The notes beneath the pieces are model-generated. The model searched no databases. It worked only from the letters and a program-made list of their open reading frames with translations, and was not told the DNA's origin. DNA of 64,000 nucleotides from Caballeronia sp. SEWSISQ10-4 2 (GTDB lineage Bacteria; Pseudomonadota; Gammaproteobacteria; Burkholderiales; Burkholderiaceae): the NCBI RefSeq assembly GCF_030464885.1, contig NZ_JALPRJ010000046.1:1-64000 (forward strand), given 5' to 3'. Shown here one piece after another: positions 45,659 to 55,407 of the stretch (within the stretch, counting starts at the first letter, position 1; every line of letters begins with the position of its first letter). The translations under genes and the position numbers were made by a program.

Positions 45659-47203
45659 TCACGAAAGCTGCGGATTCAGTTTCTCGACTTTCGAATGCAG
45701 CTTGTTGAGCGCCGCGAGATACGCCTTCGCCGATGCCGCCACAATGTCCGGGTCCGTGCCCACGCCGTTCACAATCCGGCCGCTCTTCGACAAACGCACG
45801 GTTACTTCGCCTTGCGCCTGCGTGCCGGTGGTGATCGCGTTCACCGAATACAGCACCAGCTCGGCGCCGCTCGTCACTTTCGATTCGATCGCATGCAGCG
45901 TCGCATCGACCGGGCCGTTACCATGCGCTTCGCCTTGCACTTCGATGCCATCGACGGCAAACACCACGCGTGCATGCGGCTGCTCACCCGTTTCCGAGTG
46001 CTGCGCGAGCGACACGAAGCGGAACGTTTCCTTCGCCTGCATTTCCGCCGATTCTTCCGAGACGATCGCCATGATGTCTTCATCGAAGATTTCGGATTTG
46101 CGGTCAGCGAGTTCCTTGAAGCGCACGAACGCGGCGTTCACATCCGTTTCCGACTCCAGCGTCACGCCGAGATCTTCCAGGCGCTGCTTGAACGCATTAC
46201 GACCCGACAACTTGCCGAGCACGATCTTGTTGGTCGACCAGCCCACGTCTTCGGCGCGCATGATTTCGTAGGTATCGCGCGCTTTGAGCACGCCATCCTG
46301 GTGAATGCCGGACGCGTGCGCAAATGCATTCGCACCGACCACAGCCTTGTTCGGCTGCACGACAAAACCGGTGATCTGCGAGACGAGCTTTGAGGTCGGC
46401 ACAATGTGCGTTGTATCGATACCAAGTTCCAGCCCGTAGTAATCCTTGCGCGTTTTCATCGCCATCACGACTTCTTCCAGCGCCGTATTACCCGCGCGCT
46501 CGCCCAAGCCGTTGATCGTGCACTCGATCTGACGCGCGCCGCCGATGTGCACGCCGGCCAGCGAATTCGCGACCGCCATGCCGAGGTCGTCGTGGCAATG
46601 CACGGACCATACCGCCTTGTCCGAATTCGGCACGCGTTCGCGGATGGTTTTGATCAGGTTGCCGTAGCCCTCCGGCACGGCGTAGCCGACGGTATCTGGA
46701 ATGTTGATGATGGTCGCGCCTTCATCGATCACCGCTTCGAGCACACGGCACAGGAAATCGAGATCCGAGCGGCTGCCGTCTTCCGGCGAGAATTCGACGT
46801 CGTCGGTGAACTTGCGGGCGAAACGCACCGCGAGACGCGCCTGTTCGTAGACCTGGTCGGCGCTCATGCGCAGCTTCTTTTCCATATGCAGCGCTGAAGT
46901 AGCGATGAACGTATGGATGCGGAAATGATCGGCGGGTTTCAGGGCATCGGCGGCGCGCTGGATGTCTTTGTCGTTGGCGCGGGCGAGCGAGCAGATCGTA
47001 CTGTCCTTGATCAAGCCTGCGATGGTGTGAATCGCATCGAAGTCGCCGTTAGAGCTGGCGGCAAAGCCTGCTTCGATCACATCGACCTTCATCCGTTCGA
47101 GCGCCTTCGCGATCCGGATCTTTTCTTCCTTCGTCATCGACGCGCCGGGGGATTGCTCGCCATCGCGCAAGGTCGTGTCGAAAATGATCAGTTTGTCTGC
47201 CAT
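45659..47203 (-). CDS. leuA: 2-isopropylmalate synthase
   Basis: LeuA makes 2-isopropylmalate from 2-oxoisovalerate and acetyl-CoA, the first step specific to leucine synthesis. The 514-residue protein has [18 protein letters not shown] at the N-terminus, the metal-binding HCHDD segment, and a C-terminal allosteric domain from about residue 390 where leucine binds. Upstream lie a promoter, a leucine-rich leader peptide and a terminator hairpin (47234-47447), so it is probably also regulated by attenuation. It is 350 bases from the pssA stop. Confidence 0.96.
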   Translation of the reverse strand: MADKLIIFDTTLRDGEQSPGASMTKEEKIRIAKALERMKVDVIEAGFAASSNGDFDAIHTIAGLIKDSTICSLARANDKDIQRAADALKPADHFRIHTFIATSALHMEKKLRMSADQVYEQARLAVRFARKFTDDVEFSPEDGSRSDLDFLCRVLEAVIDEGATIINIPDTVGYAVPEGYGNLIKTIRERVPNSDKAVWSVHCHDDLGMAVANSLAGVHIGGARQIECTINGLGERAGNTALEEVVMAMKTRKDYYGLELGIDTTHIVPTSKLVSQITGFVVQPNKAVVGANAFAHASGIHQDGVLKARDTYEIMRAEDVGWSTNKIVLGKLSGRNAFKQRLEDLGVTLESETDVNAAFVRFKELADRKSEIFDEDIMAIVSEESAEMQAKETFRFVSLAQHSETGEQPHARVVFAVDGIEVQGEAHGNGPVDATLHAIESKVTSGAELVLYSVNAITTGTQAQGEVTVRLSKSGRIVNGVGTDPDIVAASAKAYLAALNKLHSKVEKLNPQLS

Positions 47204-47233
47204 GTCGGGCTCCAGTGGGGGCTTTTAGATTTT

Positions 47234-47282
47234 AAAAAACGGTGGAGAAAAGCAATGCGGAATTCGGGTGTTCGCGCCACCG
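47234..47282 (-). terminator. attenuator terminator upstream of leuA
   Basis: On the minus strand CGGTGG (47277-47282) pairs with CCACCG (47240-47245), directly followed by six T residues. The 31-base loop can form an inner stem (GCG-AA with TT-CGC). It lies between the leader-peptide stop and the leuA start, as expected of an attenuator. The antiterminator partner was not computed. Confidence 0.65.
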
Positions 47283-47325
47283 CTGGCGTCGAAAACCACG
47301 AACGAGCAGACGGGAGGCGGGAAGC

Positions 47326-47412
47326 TTAGCGCGGTAGGCGCGCTAGTAGCGGTAGCGCGCGTAGCGGCGCACCAGCTAGGAGAGACGAGAGGGGATGGGC
47401 GAAAAAAATCAT
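47326..47412 (-). CDS. leuL: leuA leader peptide (LeuL), leucine-rich
   Basis: This 28-codon frame encodes a peptide beginning MIFFAHPLSSLLAGAP and ending LLARLPR. Eight codons are leucine; six of these are CTA, a codon that is rare in this GC-rich genome. Ribosome stalling at CTA when leucyl-tRNA is scarce would couple translation to termination at 47234-47282. There is no Shine-Dalgarno sequence: the -10 box ends only six bases before the ATG, so the transcript may begin at or next to the start codon. I am not aware of an existing annotation for it. The tRNA-Leu in this window (GAG) does not read CUA. Confidence 0.8.
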   Translation of the reverse strand: MIFFAHPLSSLLAGAPLRALPLLARLPR

Positions 47413-47418
47413 TTGCAG

Positions 47419-47447
47419 ACTATAACGAGATTTTTGAGAGCGTGCAA
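47419..47447 (-). promoter_or_regulatory. promoter of the leuL-leuA unit
   Basis: TTGCAC (47442-47447) and TATAGT (47419-47424) lie 17 bases apart on the minus strand. The predicted transcription start is at about 47412-47413, i.e. at the leader ATG. Confidence 0.8.
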
Positions 47448-47514
47448 TTGGGCTTTCCGATGGCGCCGATTGACGTTTCCTGCGCAGCCTTTGGTCGCGA
47501 GGCGGCACAAAAGC

Positions 47515-47549
47515 TAAAAGCGCGCACCGCCGACAAGCCGATGCGCGCC
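47515..47549 (-). terminator. terminator of psd-pssA
   Basis: GCGCGCA (47520-47526) pairs with TGCGCGC (47542-47548); on the minus strand TTTTA follows. It lies five bases after the pssA stop and separates this operon from the leuA promoter. Confidence 0.75.
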
Positions 47550-47553
47550 CCGC

Positions 47554-48420
47554 TCAATGCGGTTTCTCCGACGACCTGGCCGGATTCGGCCTCCCACGCA
47601 TGGCCATGTATCCCCACCATGCGTAGCCAGAAAACCCGTAAAGCACGAACAAGCCGAACAACATCAAAGGCGGATCCGACGATACGAGCACGAATGCAAC
47701 CACCACCAGCAAGACGCCCGCGAATGGGACGCGAAAACGCACATCGAGTGCTTTGCCACTGTAGAACGGCGCGTTCGACACCATCGTGACGCCGGCGTAG
47801 ATGGTGAGCGCAAATGCGACCCACGGCAGCCAGACCAGCTTCAGCGGCACACGGTTATCGGTGGCGAGCCAGACAAACCCTGCAATCAGCGCCGCCGCTG
47901 CCGGGCTTGGAAGGCCCTGGAAATAGCGTTTGTCGACGACACCTACGTTCGTGTTGAAGCGTGCGAGGCGCAACGCCGCCCCCGAGCAATAGACGAACGC
48001 CGCTAGCCAGCCCCATCGGCCCAGATCCTTCAGGATCCATTCGTACATGACCAGCGCGGGTGCGACGCCGAACGACACCATGTCGGACAAGCTGTCGAAC
48101 TGCTCGCCGAACGCGCTCTGCGTATGTGTCATGCGCGCGACACGGCCGTCCATGCCATCGAGCACCATGGCGACGAAGATCGCGATGGCCGCGACCTCGA
48201 AGCGCACGTTCATGGCCTGAACGACCGCGAAAAACCCGCAGAACAGCGCGGCCGTAGTGAACGCGTTGGGCAGCAAATAAATGCCGCGCTTCCTCAAAAA
48301 CTGTTGCCGCTTCGCACGCCGCGTTTCCAGCACACCGATGTCCTGAGCCGCTTTATTGCGGCGAAACGCCCGCGGGGGTGTTGTGGTGCTTCGCGTCCGG
48401 CGCGGTTTGAGTGCCGCCAT
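47554..48420 (-). CDS. pssA: CDP-diacylglycerol-serine O-phosphatidyltransferase
   Basis: PssA makes phosphatidylserine from CDP-diacylglycerol and serine at the inner membrane. The 288-residue protein has about eight helices; the CDP-alcohol phosphotransferase motif DG-x2-AR-x8-G-x3-D-x3-D spans about residues 88-113. A basic N-terminal extension of about 45 residues precedes the first helix. Psd, encoded 38 bases upstream, decarboxylates the product. Confidence 0.93.
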   Translation of the reverse strand: MAALKPRRTRSTTTPPRAFRRNKAAQDIGVLETRRAKRQQFLRKRGIYLLPNAFTTAALFCGFFAVVQAMNVRFEVAAIAIFVAMVLDGMDGRVARMTHTQSAFGEQFDSLSDMVSFGVAPALVMYEWILKDLGRWGWLAAFVYCSGAALRLARFNTNVGVVDKRYFQGLPSPAAAALIAGFVWLATDNRVPLKLVWLPWVAFALTIYAGVTMVSNAPFYSGKALDVRFRVPFAGVLLVVVAFVLVSSDPPLMLFGLFVLYGFSGYAWWGYMAMRGRPNPARSSEKPH

Positions 48421-48457
48421 CGAGTCCTCCCTTGTGCAGCCTGGTTTTACCGCTTAT

Positions 48458-49111
48458 TTAAGCTGATTGCTCTGCGAACTCGGCAAGGATCGTGGACGAC
48501 GCCGACACCTTCTCGCCAATCGCGACGCGCGGACGGCTGCCCACCGGCAAATACACGTCGACCCGCGATCCGAAGCGGATAAAACCATAACGTTGGCCAC
48601 GGTTAAGCGGTTCGCCAACGTGGACATAGCACAAAATGCGCCGCGCAATCAGGCCGGCGATCTGCACCGACGTCACCGTATGTCCCGCTGCGGTCTGAAT
48701 GACGATCGCGTTGCGTTCGTTCTCGGTCGAGGCTTTGTCGACAGCCGCGTTCAGATACGAACCCGGGAAGTATTCGACCTTGCTGATCGCACCATCCACC
48801 GGCGAGCGCTGCGAGTGGACATTGAACACGTTCATGAACACGCTGATCTTCAGCGCTTCGCGGCCCGCATAGGGATCGTGTGCGGTTTCCACGGCAACGA
48901 CGCGGCCGTCGGCAGGACACAGCACGGCGTTCGCCTGAACGGGAATCGGCCGGGCCGGGTCACGGAAAAACTGGACGACGAAGATCGTCAGGAGCCAGAA
49001 GGGCCAGGCAAAACCAAAGCCGCCAATGGCCTGGATCAACACGGCAACGACAGCCGCAATGGCAATAAACGGCCAGCCTTCGCGCGCGATGATCGGATGT
49101 GGATAGTTCAT
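48458..49111 (-). CDS. psd: phosphatidylserine decarboxylase
   Basis: Psd converts phosphatidylserine to phosphatidylethanolamine. The 217-residue proenzyme of the short (PSD-A) type has two N-terminal membrane segments, [14 protein letters not shown] and the self-cleavage site LPVGSRP, where Ser at about residue 192 becomes the pyruvoyl cofactor. It precedes pssA in the same operon and is separated from ilvC by a terminator. Confidence 0.93.
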   Translation of the reverse strand: MNYPHPIIAREGWPFIAIAAVVAVLIQAIGGFGFAWPFWLLTIFVVQFFRDPARPIPVQANAVLCPADGRVVAVETAHDPYAGREALKISVFMNVFNVHSQRSPVDGAISKVEYFPGSYLNAAVDKASTENERNAIVIQTAAGHTVTSVQIAGLIARRILCYVHVGEPLNRGQRYGFIRFGSRVDVYLPVGSRPRVAIGEKVSASSTILAEFAEQSA

Positions 49112-49149
49112 GAACGGGTTCTATGTTTTTAGTAAAACCGTAGGATAGC

Positions 49150-49186
49150 AAAAGCCGTCCGGCGCCAAGCGACACCGGACGGCTTG
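49150..49186 (-). terminator. terminator of the ilvI-ilvH-ilvC operon
   Basis: AAGCCGTCCGG (49152-49162) pairs with CCGGACGGCTT (49175-49185), and a TTTT run follows on the minus strand. It lies 47 bases after the ilvC stop. Confidence 0.9.
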
Positions 49187-49232
49187 CAGTCTTCACTAGG
49201 ACCAGCCCACAAGGCCGGTCGTTCAGGCTTTT

Positions 49233-50288
<1,056 letters not shown>

Positions 50289-50326
50289 CTAACAACTGCT
50301 AATAACCGCGAGTTCGTTACAGCGAT

Positions 50327-50818
50327 TTAAACCTTCAGGATGCGCTCGCCCCGGCCAATGCCGGAACTTCCAGTGCGCACGGTTTCGAGAATCGCCGTCG
50401 CATCCAGCCCCTGAATAAAGGCATCGAGCTTGTCGCTCGCGCCCGTCAGTTCCATCGTGTAGCTTTTTTCGGTGACGTCGATGATGCGGCCGCGGAAGAT
50501 GTCCGCCATCCGTTTCATCTCTTCCCGCTCCTTACCGACCGCTCTCACCTTGATCAGCATCAGCTCGCGTTCAATGTGGGCGCCCTCTGTCAGGTCGACC
50601 ACTTTCACCACCTCGATCAGGCGGTTCAGGTGCTTTGTGATCTGTTCGATCACGTCATCCGAGCCAATGGAAACGATGGTCAGCCGCGACAGCGAACTGT
50701 CTTCGGTCGGTGCCACCGTCAAGGTTTCAATGTTGTAGCCGCGTGCGGAAAAGAGGCCGACGACACGCGATAACGCGCCCGGTTCGTTTTCCAGCAGCAC
50801 GGAAATAATGTGTCTCAT
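50327..50818 (-). CDS. ilvH: acetolactate synthase small subunit
   Basis: IlvH is the regulatory subunit that gives valine feedback inhibition to the large subunit. The 163-residue protein begins with an ACT domain (MRHIISVLLENEPGALSRVVGLFSARGYNIE split over residues 1-31) and has a second ACT-like domain. It lies between ilvI and ilvC. Confidence 0.96.
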   Translation of the reverse strand: MRHIISVLLENEPGALSRVVGLFSARGYNIETLTVAPTEDSSLSRLTIVSIGSDDVIEQITKHLNRLIEVVKVVDLTEGAHIERELMLIKVRAVGKEREEMKRMADIFRGRIIDVTEKSYTMELTGASDKLDAFIQGLDATAILETVRTGSSGIGRGERILKV

Positions 50819-50933
50819 GATGATTGCGTTCCTGATTTATCCAGATAGAAAAGCGTGATCCCGCAAAACCCGCGCGCTACGATCGTCTTTTGTGAAGACG
50901 TGCGCGCGCGAGCCGCGCAAGGGAAAACAGCCG

Positions 50934-52697
50934 TTATAGATCTTCCGATCCGAGCAGCATTTCCGTGATGCCCTTACCTGCCTGGACCATCGGAAAGACG
51001 TTTTCGGTGGGATCTGTCTGGAAGTCGAGGAACACCGTGCGATCCTTCAGGCGCAGTGCTTCTTTGAGCGCCGGTTCGACATCGCGCGTGTGCTCGATGC
51101 GCATGCCCACGTGACCATACGCCTCAGCCAGCTTCACGAAGTCAGGCAGCGCGTCCATGTACGAACTGGAATAGCGCTTCTTGTATTCGATCTGCTGCCA
51201 CTGGCGAACCATGCCGAGATAGCGGTTGTTGAGCGAGATGATCTTGATCGGCGTGTTGTACTGCTTGCACGTCGACAATTCCTGGATGCACATCTGGATC
51301 GAGCCTTCGCCCGTGATGCACAACACCTCGTCGTCCGGGTGCGCCATCTTCACGCCCATGGCCGCCGGCAGGCCGAAGCCCATGGTGCCGAGACCACCCG
51401 AATTGATCCATCGGCGCGGCTTGTTGAAGCGGTAGAACTGTGCCGCCCACATCTGGTGCTGGCCGACGTCCGAACAGACGAACGCTTCGCCGTCGGTCAG
51501 TTCCCATGCCTTTTCAACCACGTACTGCGGCTTGATGATCTCGCTTTCGCGGTCGAACTTGAGGCAGTCCTTCGAACGCCACGCTTCAATGTCCTTCCAC
51601 CAGTCGGCGAGCGCCGCCGTGTCCGGACCGTGTTCGGCCGTCTGCAACTGTTCGATCAGCTCTTTCAGCACTTCCTTCACGTCGCCGACGATCGGAATAT
51701 CGACCTTCACGCGCTTGGAGATGGACGACGGATCGATGTCGATATGAATGATCTTCTTGGCGTGTGACGCAAAATGCTCCGGGTCGCCGATCACGCGGTC
51801 GTCGAAACGCGCGCCGATCGCGATCAGCACGTCGCAATGTTGCATCGCCATGTTGGCTTCGTACGTGCCGTGCATGCCGAGCATGCCGAGGAATTTCTTG
51901 TTGTCCGCGCGATAACCGCCCAGGCCCATCAGCGTGTTCGTCACCGGATAACCGAGCAGATCGGCGAACTGGTTCAGCTCGCGCGCGGCATTCGCGAGAA
52001 TGATGCCGCCGCCCGTATAAATGTACGGACGCTTCGCCGACAGCAACAACTGCACGGCCTTGCGGATCTGGCCGGAATGGCCCTTGGTAACCGGATTGTA
52101 CGAACGCAGCGACACCGTCTTGAGCGGTTCGTACTTGCACGGCGTCTTCGACACGTCTTTCGGAATGTCGATCAGCACCGGGCCGGGACGTCCCGTACGG
52201 GCAATATAAAACGCTTTCTTGACGGTCGCAGCGAGTTCGCGCACGTCTTTGACGAGGAAGTTGTGTTTGACGCACGGACGCGTGATGCCGACCGTATCGC
52301 ACTCCTGGAATGCATCCTGGCCGATCGCGGCGGTAGGAACCTGGCCGCTGATGATGACGAGCGGGATGGAATCCATGTAGGCCGTGGCAATACCGGTCAC
52401 CGCATTGGTGACGCCGGGGCCGGAGGTTACAAGGCAGACGCCGACATTACCCGTGGAGCGCGCGTAGGCGTCAGCGGCATGAACCGCGGCCTGTTCGTGG
52501 CGCACGAGGATGTGCTGGATATCGTCCTGCTTGTACAACTCGTCGTAGATATAGAGTACCGAGCCGCCGGGATAGCCCCAAATGAACTCGACTTTTTCGT
52601 CAGCGAGCGCGCGCATGAGCACGGTGCCGCCAATGGATTCAGCTTCGAGGGGGGGAGTCGTATCCGACGTGGAGAATTCCGCGCTGGGCATATTCAT
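50934..52697 (-). CDS. ilvI: acetolactate synthase large subunit
   Basis: The large subunit condenses two pyruvates, or pyruvate and 2-oxobutyrate, using thiamine diphosphate, FAD and magnesium. The 587-residue protein has the catalytic Glu region HEQAAVHAADAYARSTG, the motif MGFGLPAAMGVKMAHPDDEV and the cofactor motif GEGSIQMCIQELSTCKQYN. Two near starts (52697 and 52691) are possible; AAAGGTGA precedes the first. Also annotated as ilvB in some Burkholderia. Confidence 0.96.
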   Translation of the reverse strand: MNMPSAEFSTSDTTPPLEAESIGGTVLMRALADEKVEFIWGYPGGSVLYIYDELYKQDDIQHILVRHEQAAVHAADAYARSTGNVGVCLVTSGPGVTNAVTGIATAYMDSIPLVIISGQVPTAAIGQDAFQECDTVGITRPCVKHNFLVKDVRELAATVKKAFYIARTGRPGPVLIDIPKDVSKTPCKYEPLKTVSLRSYNPVTKGHSGQIRKAVQLLLSAKRPYIYTGGGIILANAARELNQFADLLGYPVTNTLMGLGGYRADNKKFLGMLGMHGTYEANMAMQHCDVLIAIGARFDDRVIGDPEHFASHAKKIIHIDIDPSSISKRVKVDIPIVGDVKEVLKELIEQLQTAEHGPDTAALADWWKDIEAWRSKDCLKFDRESEIIKPQYVVEKAWELTDGEAFVCSDVGQHQMWAAQFYRFNKPRRWINSGGLGTMGFGLPAAMGVKMAHPDDEVLCITGEGSIQMCIQELSTCKQYNTPIKIISLNNRYLGMVRQWQQIEYKKRYSSSYMDALPDFVKLAEAYGHVGMRIEHTRDVEPALKEALRLKDRTVFLDFQTDPTENVFPMVQAGKGITEMLLGSEDL

Positions 52698-53081
52698 ACA
52701 TTCACCTTTCGAATTTTCGGCAAAAAATTGATTGGGTGCTCTCTGCCGGGCTTGTGGCTCGGGTTCAAGCGGCGCGTCTTAATGGGAAGCGGGCTTCTTG
52801 GGCTCGCCTCAAAGAGACAGTTCACTTTATGATGCGAGTCGGAAACGATATCCCGACGCAACAATTCTCGTCAAGGAAAAATTTCCACGACAACCATCGG
52901 AACCCACCGAAATCGGGCTCGAAAAGCTCGGATTTATCTGAAATTGTGAAGAAATGTCTGTGTTTCAGCCTGTAACAGCCATGCATTTCCTCGCTGTTCA
53001 CTCGAAAGTTTGCTAGCATCCGCAGGTTTTAACCTCTCACCAACCCTTATCGACGCACGCTCGTTGCGCCGGGCCTCACGG
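52698..53081. other. divergent intergenic region between ilvI and the sigma-factor gene
   Basis: This 384-base gap should hold two promoters. On the minus strand TTGACG (52869-52874) with TATCGT (52845-52850) at 18 bases is the best candidate for ilvI, giving a leader of about 140 bases. A tiny frame (52871-52897) encodes three valines and an isoleucine in nine codons with a GGTGG site before it, but it lies upstream of that promoter and no attenuator terminator was found. No convincing promoter for the plus-strand gene was found. Confidence 0.4.
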
Positions 53082-53645
53082 ATGGCATCAGACAAGGAAC
53101 TCGCCGATTTTCTGGCGGGCGTCGAAAGACGCGCGTTTAAGCAGACGGTGTACACCGTACGCGACGACGATGCGGCGCTCGACGTCGTTCAGGATGCGAT
53201 GATCAAGCTCGCCGAAAAATACGGCGACCGCCCTCCGCCCGAATTGCCGCTTTTGTTTCAGCGTATCCTGCAGAATGCGACGCACGATTACTTTCGCCGG
53301 CAGAAGGTCCGAAATACCTGGGTGAGCCTGTTTTCCTCGTTCGGCAACGCCGACGACGACGAATTCGACCCCCTGGAGACCTTCGAATCGCAGGACGGGA
53401 CAGTCGGTGCGGAGAGCAGCGAAAGCCGGCTCGAGCGTGAACAGGTGCTCAACCTGATCGACGCGGAGATCCAGAAACTACCAGCACGTCAACGGGAAGC
53501 GTTTCTCATGCGTTACTGGGAGGATATGGATGTCGCCGAAACCGCCGCTGCAATGGGCTGCTCTGAAGGCAGCGTAAAAACGCATTGCTCGCGGGCCACG
53601 CATGCGTTGGCACACGCGCTGAAGGCGAAAGGAATCACGCTATGA
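53082..53645 (+). CDS. RNA polymerase sigma factor, RpoE/ECF-like
   Basis: This 187-residue sigma factor has region 2 (DDDAALDVVQDAMIKLAEKYGD and FQRILQNATHDYFRRQK) and region 4 with the helix-turn-helix (LPARQREAFLMRYWEDMDVAETAAAMGCSEGSVKTH split over residues about 136-171). The longer frame from 53010 adds 24 residues with no family character, so ATG 53082 is taken. It overlaps the DUF3619 gene by four bases, a typical arrangement for a sigma factor and its regulator. The stimulus is unknown. Confidence 0.88.
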   Translation: MASDKELADFLAGVERRAFKQTVYTVRDDDAALDVVQDAMIKLAEKYGDRPPPELPLLFQRILQNATHDYFRRQKVRNTWVSLFSSFGNADDDEFDPLETFESQDGTVGAESSESRLEREQVLNLIDAEIQKLPARQREAFLMRYWEDMDVAETAAAMGCSEGSVKTHCSRATHALAHALKAKGITL

Positions 53646-54085
53646 GCAACGCTCTCGATCAAAAGGAAAACGAGTTCGCGCTGAAGGTACGCCGCGCGCT
53701 CGACGAAAATATCAATTCGCTGCCCGCCGCATCGCTCGACAAGCTCGCGGCGGCGCGCCGGACGGCGATCGCACGCAAAAAACCGGAAAAAGTCGCGGTC
53801 GCGGCGCCGGTTTTTGCGCCCGCGCTCGCCGGAACGGGCATGGCGCCGGGCTCGTTCGGCGCCGCCGGATCTGGCCCTGCGGGTAAACGTGGCCGCTTCT
53901 CGCGCCTCGCGCTGGCGTGGCCGCTGCTCGCGCTCGTCATCGGGCTGGCTGGCATCGCTTACTGGGAGGACCAGCAGCGCACCGCGGAACTCGCCGATAT
54001 CGACGCCGCCATGCTCAGCGACAACCTCCCGCTCGACGCCTATCTCGACCACGGTTTCAACGCGTACCTGACGCGCAATCATTAA
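53642..54085 (+). CDS. DUF3619 family membrane protein, possible anti-sigma factor
   Basis: This 147-residue protein has a soluble N-terminal part, one membrane helix (about residues 90-107: LALAWPLLALVIGLAGIAYW) and a C-terminal part facing the other side. It looks like the DUF3619 family of Burkholderiales. Because it is translationally coupled (ATGA) to a sigma factor gene, an anti-sigma role is plausible; this is inference from position and topology only. Confidence 0.8.
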   Translation: MSNALDQKENEFALKVRRALDENINSLPAASLDKLAAARRTAIARKKPEKVAVAAPVFAPALAGTGMAPGSFGAAGSGPAGKRGRFSRLALAWPLLALVIGLAGIAYWEDQQRTAELADIDAAMLSDNLPLDAYLDHGFNAYLTRNH

Positions 54086-54104
54086 AGAACGCAGGAGTCA
54101 TCGG

Positions 54105-54845
54105 GTGAGTTACAAGCGCGGCCTCGCGATTGTCTTTGGATGCGCAATTGCGGGACTCGTCGCGTTTGCCGCCACCTATCCGCGTTTCTACTCGTCCGCT
54201 TCGGCGGTTCCCGTTGCTGCCGCCCCTGCCGGGGCCAGCGCGGGAGAAGTCCTGTCGCCGCTTTCTTCGCTCTCGTCCCCCGGAAGTCCCATGGCCTGGG
54301 CACGGCTTACCGAGGCTCAACGAGTCGCGCTCGCGCCGTTCGCCTCCCAATGGGACCAGTTCAGCGAAGAGCGTAAGCGTAATTGGATGAAGATCGCGTC
54401 GCGTTACAAGAAGATGACGCCCGATCAGCAAAAACACCTGCATGAGCGAATGACCGAATGGGTCCGCATGACGCCGGATCAACGCAAGGTCGCCCGCGAA
54501 AATTATCAGGTGTCCAAGTCCGTTCCCGTCGAAAAGCGGGAGCGCGCCTGGGATGCTTACCAAAAGCTTCCAGAAGACCAGAAGAAAAAGCTCGCCGCGA
54601 CCGAAAGGCCTCGCCGGCCAACCGTTGTCAGCGCGCCGCCTACCGGCAAAACCGAAGTCAAGGATATCGACCGGCTGATGACCGCGCGGGAACATGCGCG
54701 CGCTTCCGAGGCTATCGCTGAAATGGGCGCTTCCGGATCTGCTGGGGCCGCCGCACCCGCTATTCCCAGCGCTGCCAGTTTTGTGCCGGCAACGCCGATT
54801 CCCGTTTCACCGCAGCAAGCGCCCTCAGTGTTCAACGGCTCGTAG
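54105..54845 (+). CDS. DUF3106 family protein
   Basis: This 246-residue protein has one N-terminal membrane or signal segment (about 8-26) and a periplasmic helical part. The central region repeats a short helical motif, LAPFASQWDQFSEERKRNW, YKKMTPDQQKHLHERM and WVRMTPDQRKVAR, with characteristic W..(M)(T/S)P(D/E)(Q/E)(R/Q) spacing, typical of DUF3106. The C-terminal 60 residues are Ala/Pro-rich. The start is GTG 54105, with AGGAG nine bases upstream. It is the third gene of the sigma operon. Confidence 0.82.
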   Translation: MSYKRGLAIVFGCAIAGLVAFAATYPRFYSSASAVPVAAAPAGASAGEVLSPLSSLSSPGSPMAWARLTEAQRVALAPFASQWDQFSEERKRNWMKIASRYKKMTPDQQKHLHERMTEWVRMTPDQRKVARENYQVSKSVPVEKRERAWDAYQKLPEDQKKKLAATERPRRPTVVSAPPTGKTEVKDIDRLMTAREHARASEAIAEMGASGSAGAAAPAIPSAASFVPATPIPVSPQQAPSVFNGS

Positions 54846-54852
54846 GCGAACA

Positions 54853-55371
54853 GTGAGCGCGTCTTTTGAATCTATCGAGTCTCCCGAATTGATCGCGCCC
54901 AAGCTGCGTCGCCGGCTGGCTACGATGCTCTATGAAGGCGTGATCCTCTTCGGGATTGTTTTTATCGCCGGATATCTGTTCAGTACACTCACGCAGCAAC
55001 GCAACGGGCTCACCCACCACAATCTTCTGATGACGTGGATCGGGTTCGTGCTCGCGGTTTATTTCGTCTATTTCTGGACGCATGGCGGGCAGACGCTGCC
55101 CATGAAAACCTGGCGGTTGAAAGTAGTCGACGCGCGGGGAGCGCCGGTTTCAATCGTGCGCGCCGTTCTGCGATTTGTTTTTGCGTGGTTATGGTTCTTG
55201 CCGCCGCTGGCGTTGCATCCGCTGCTCAAGCTTCCCGTTCCCGCCACGCTCGTTCTGAGCGCCGTGTGGATCGTGCTCTGGGCCGCAGCGGTCTGGCTCG
55301 ATCCGTCGCGGCAGTTCTTGCATGACCGGCTGGCCGGAACGCGGATCGTAGGTGTGGTGCCGGCGGCTTAG
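54853..55371 (+). CDS. RDD family membrane protein
   Basis: This 172-residue RDD-family protein has four membrane helices in the C-terminal two-thirds and the motif GGQTLPMKTWRLKVVDARGAP between helices. RDD proteins are of uncertain function; some move ions. A GTG at 54853 is chosen as start because it follows the DUF3106 stop by eight bases. It closes the sigma-DUF3619-DUF3106-RDD operon. Confidence 0.83.
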   Translation: MSASFESIESPELIAPKLRRRLATMLYEGVILFGIVFIAGYLFSTLTQQRNGLTHHNLLMTWIGFVLAVYFVYFWTHGGQTLPMKTWRLKVVDARGAPVSIVRAVLRFVFAWLWFLPPLALHPLLKLPVPATLVLSAVWIVLWAAAVWLDPSRQFLHDRLAGTRIVGVVPAA

Positions 55372-55407
55372 TCTGTTATTCCTCCCGCGTTAGCGCGTTT
55401 GCAGGTC

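Noticed and set aside
52698-52870. An attenuator terminator before ilvI
   Set aside because: A TTTTTT run occurs near 52730 on the minus strand, but no stem precedes it.
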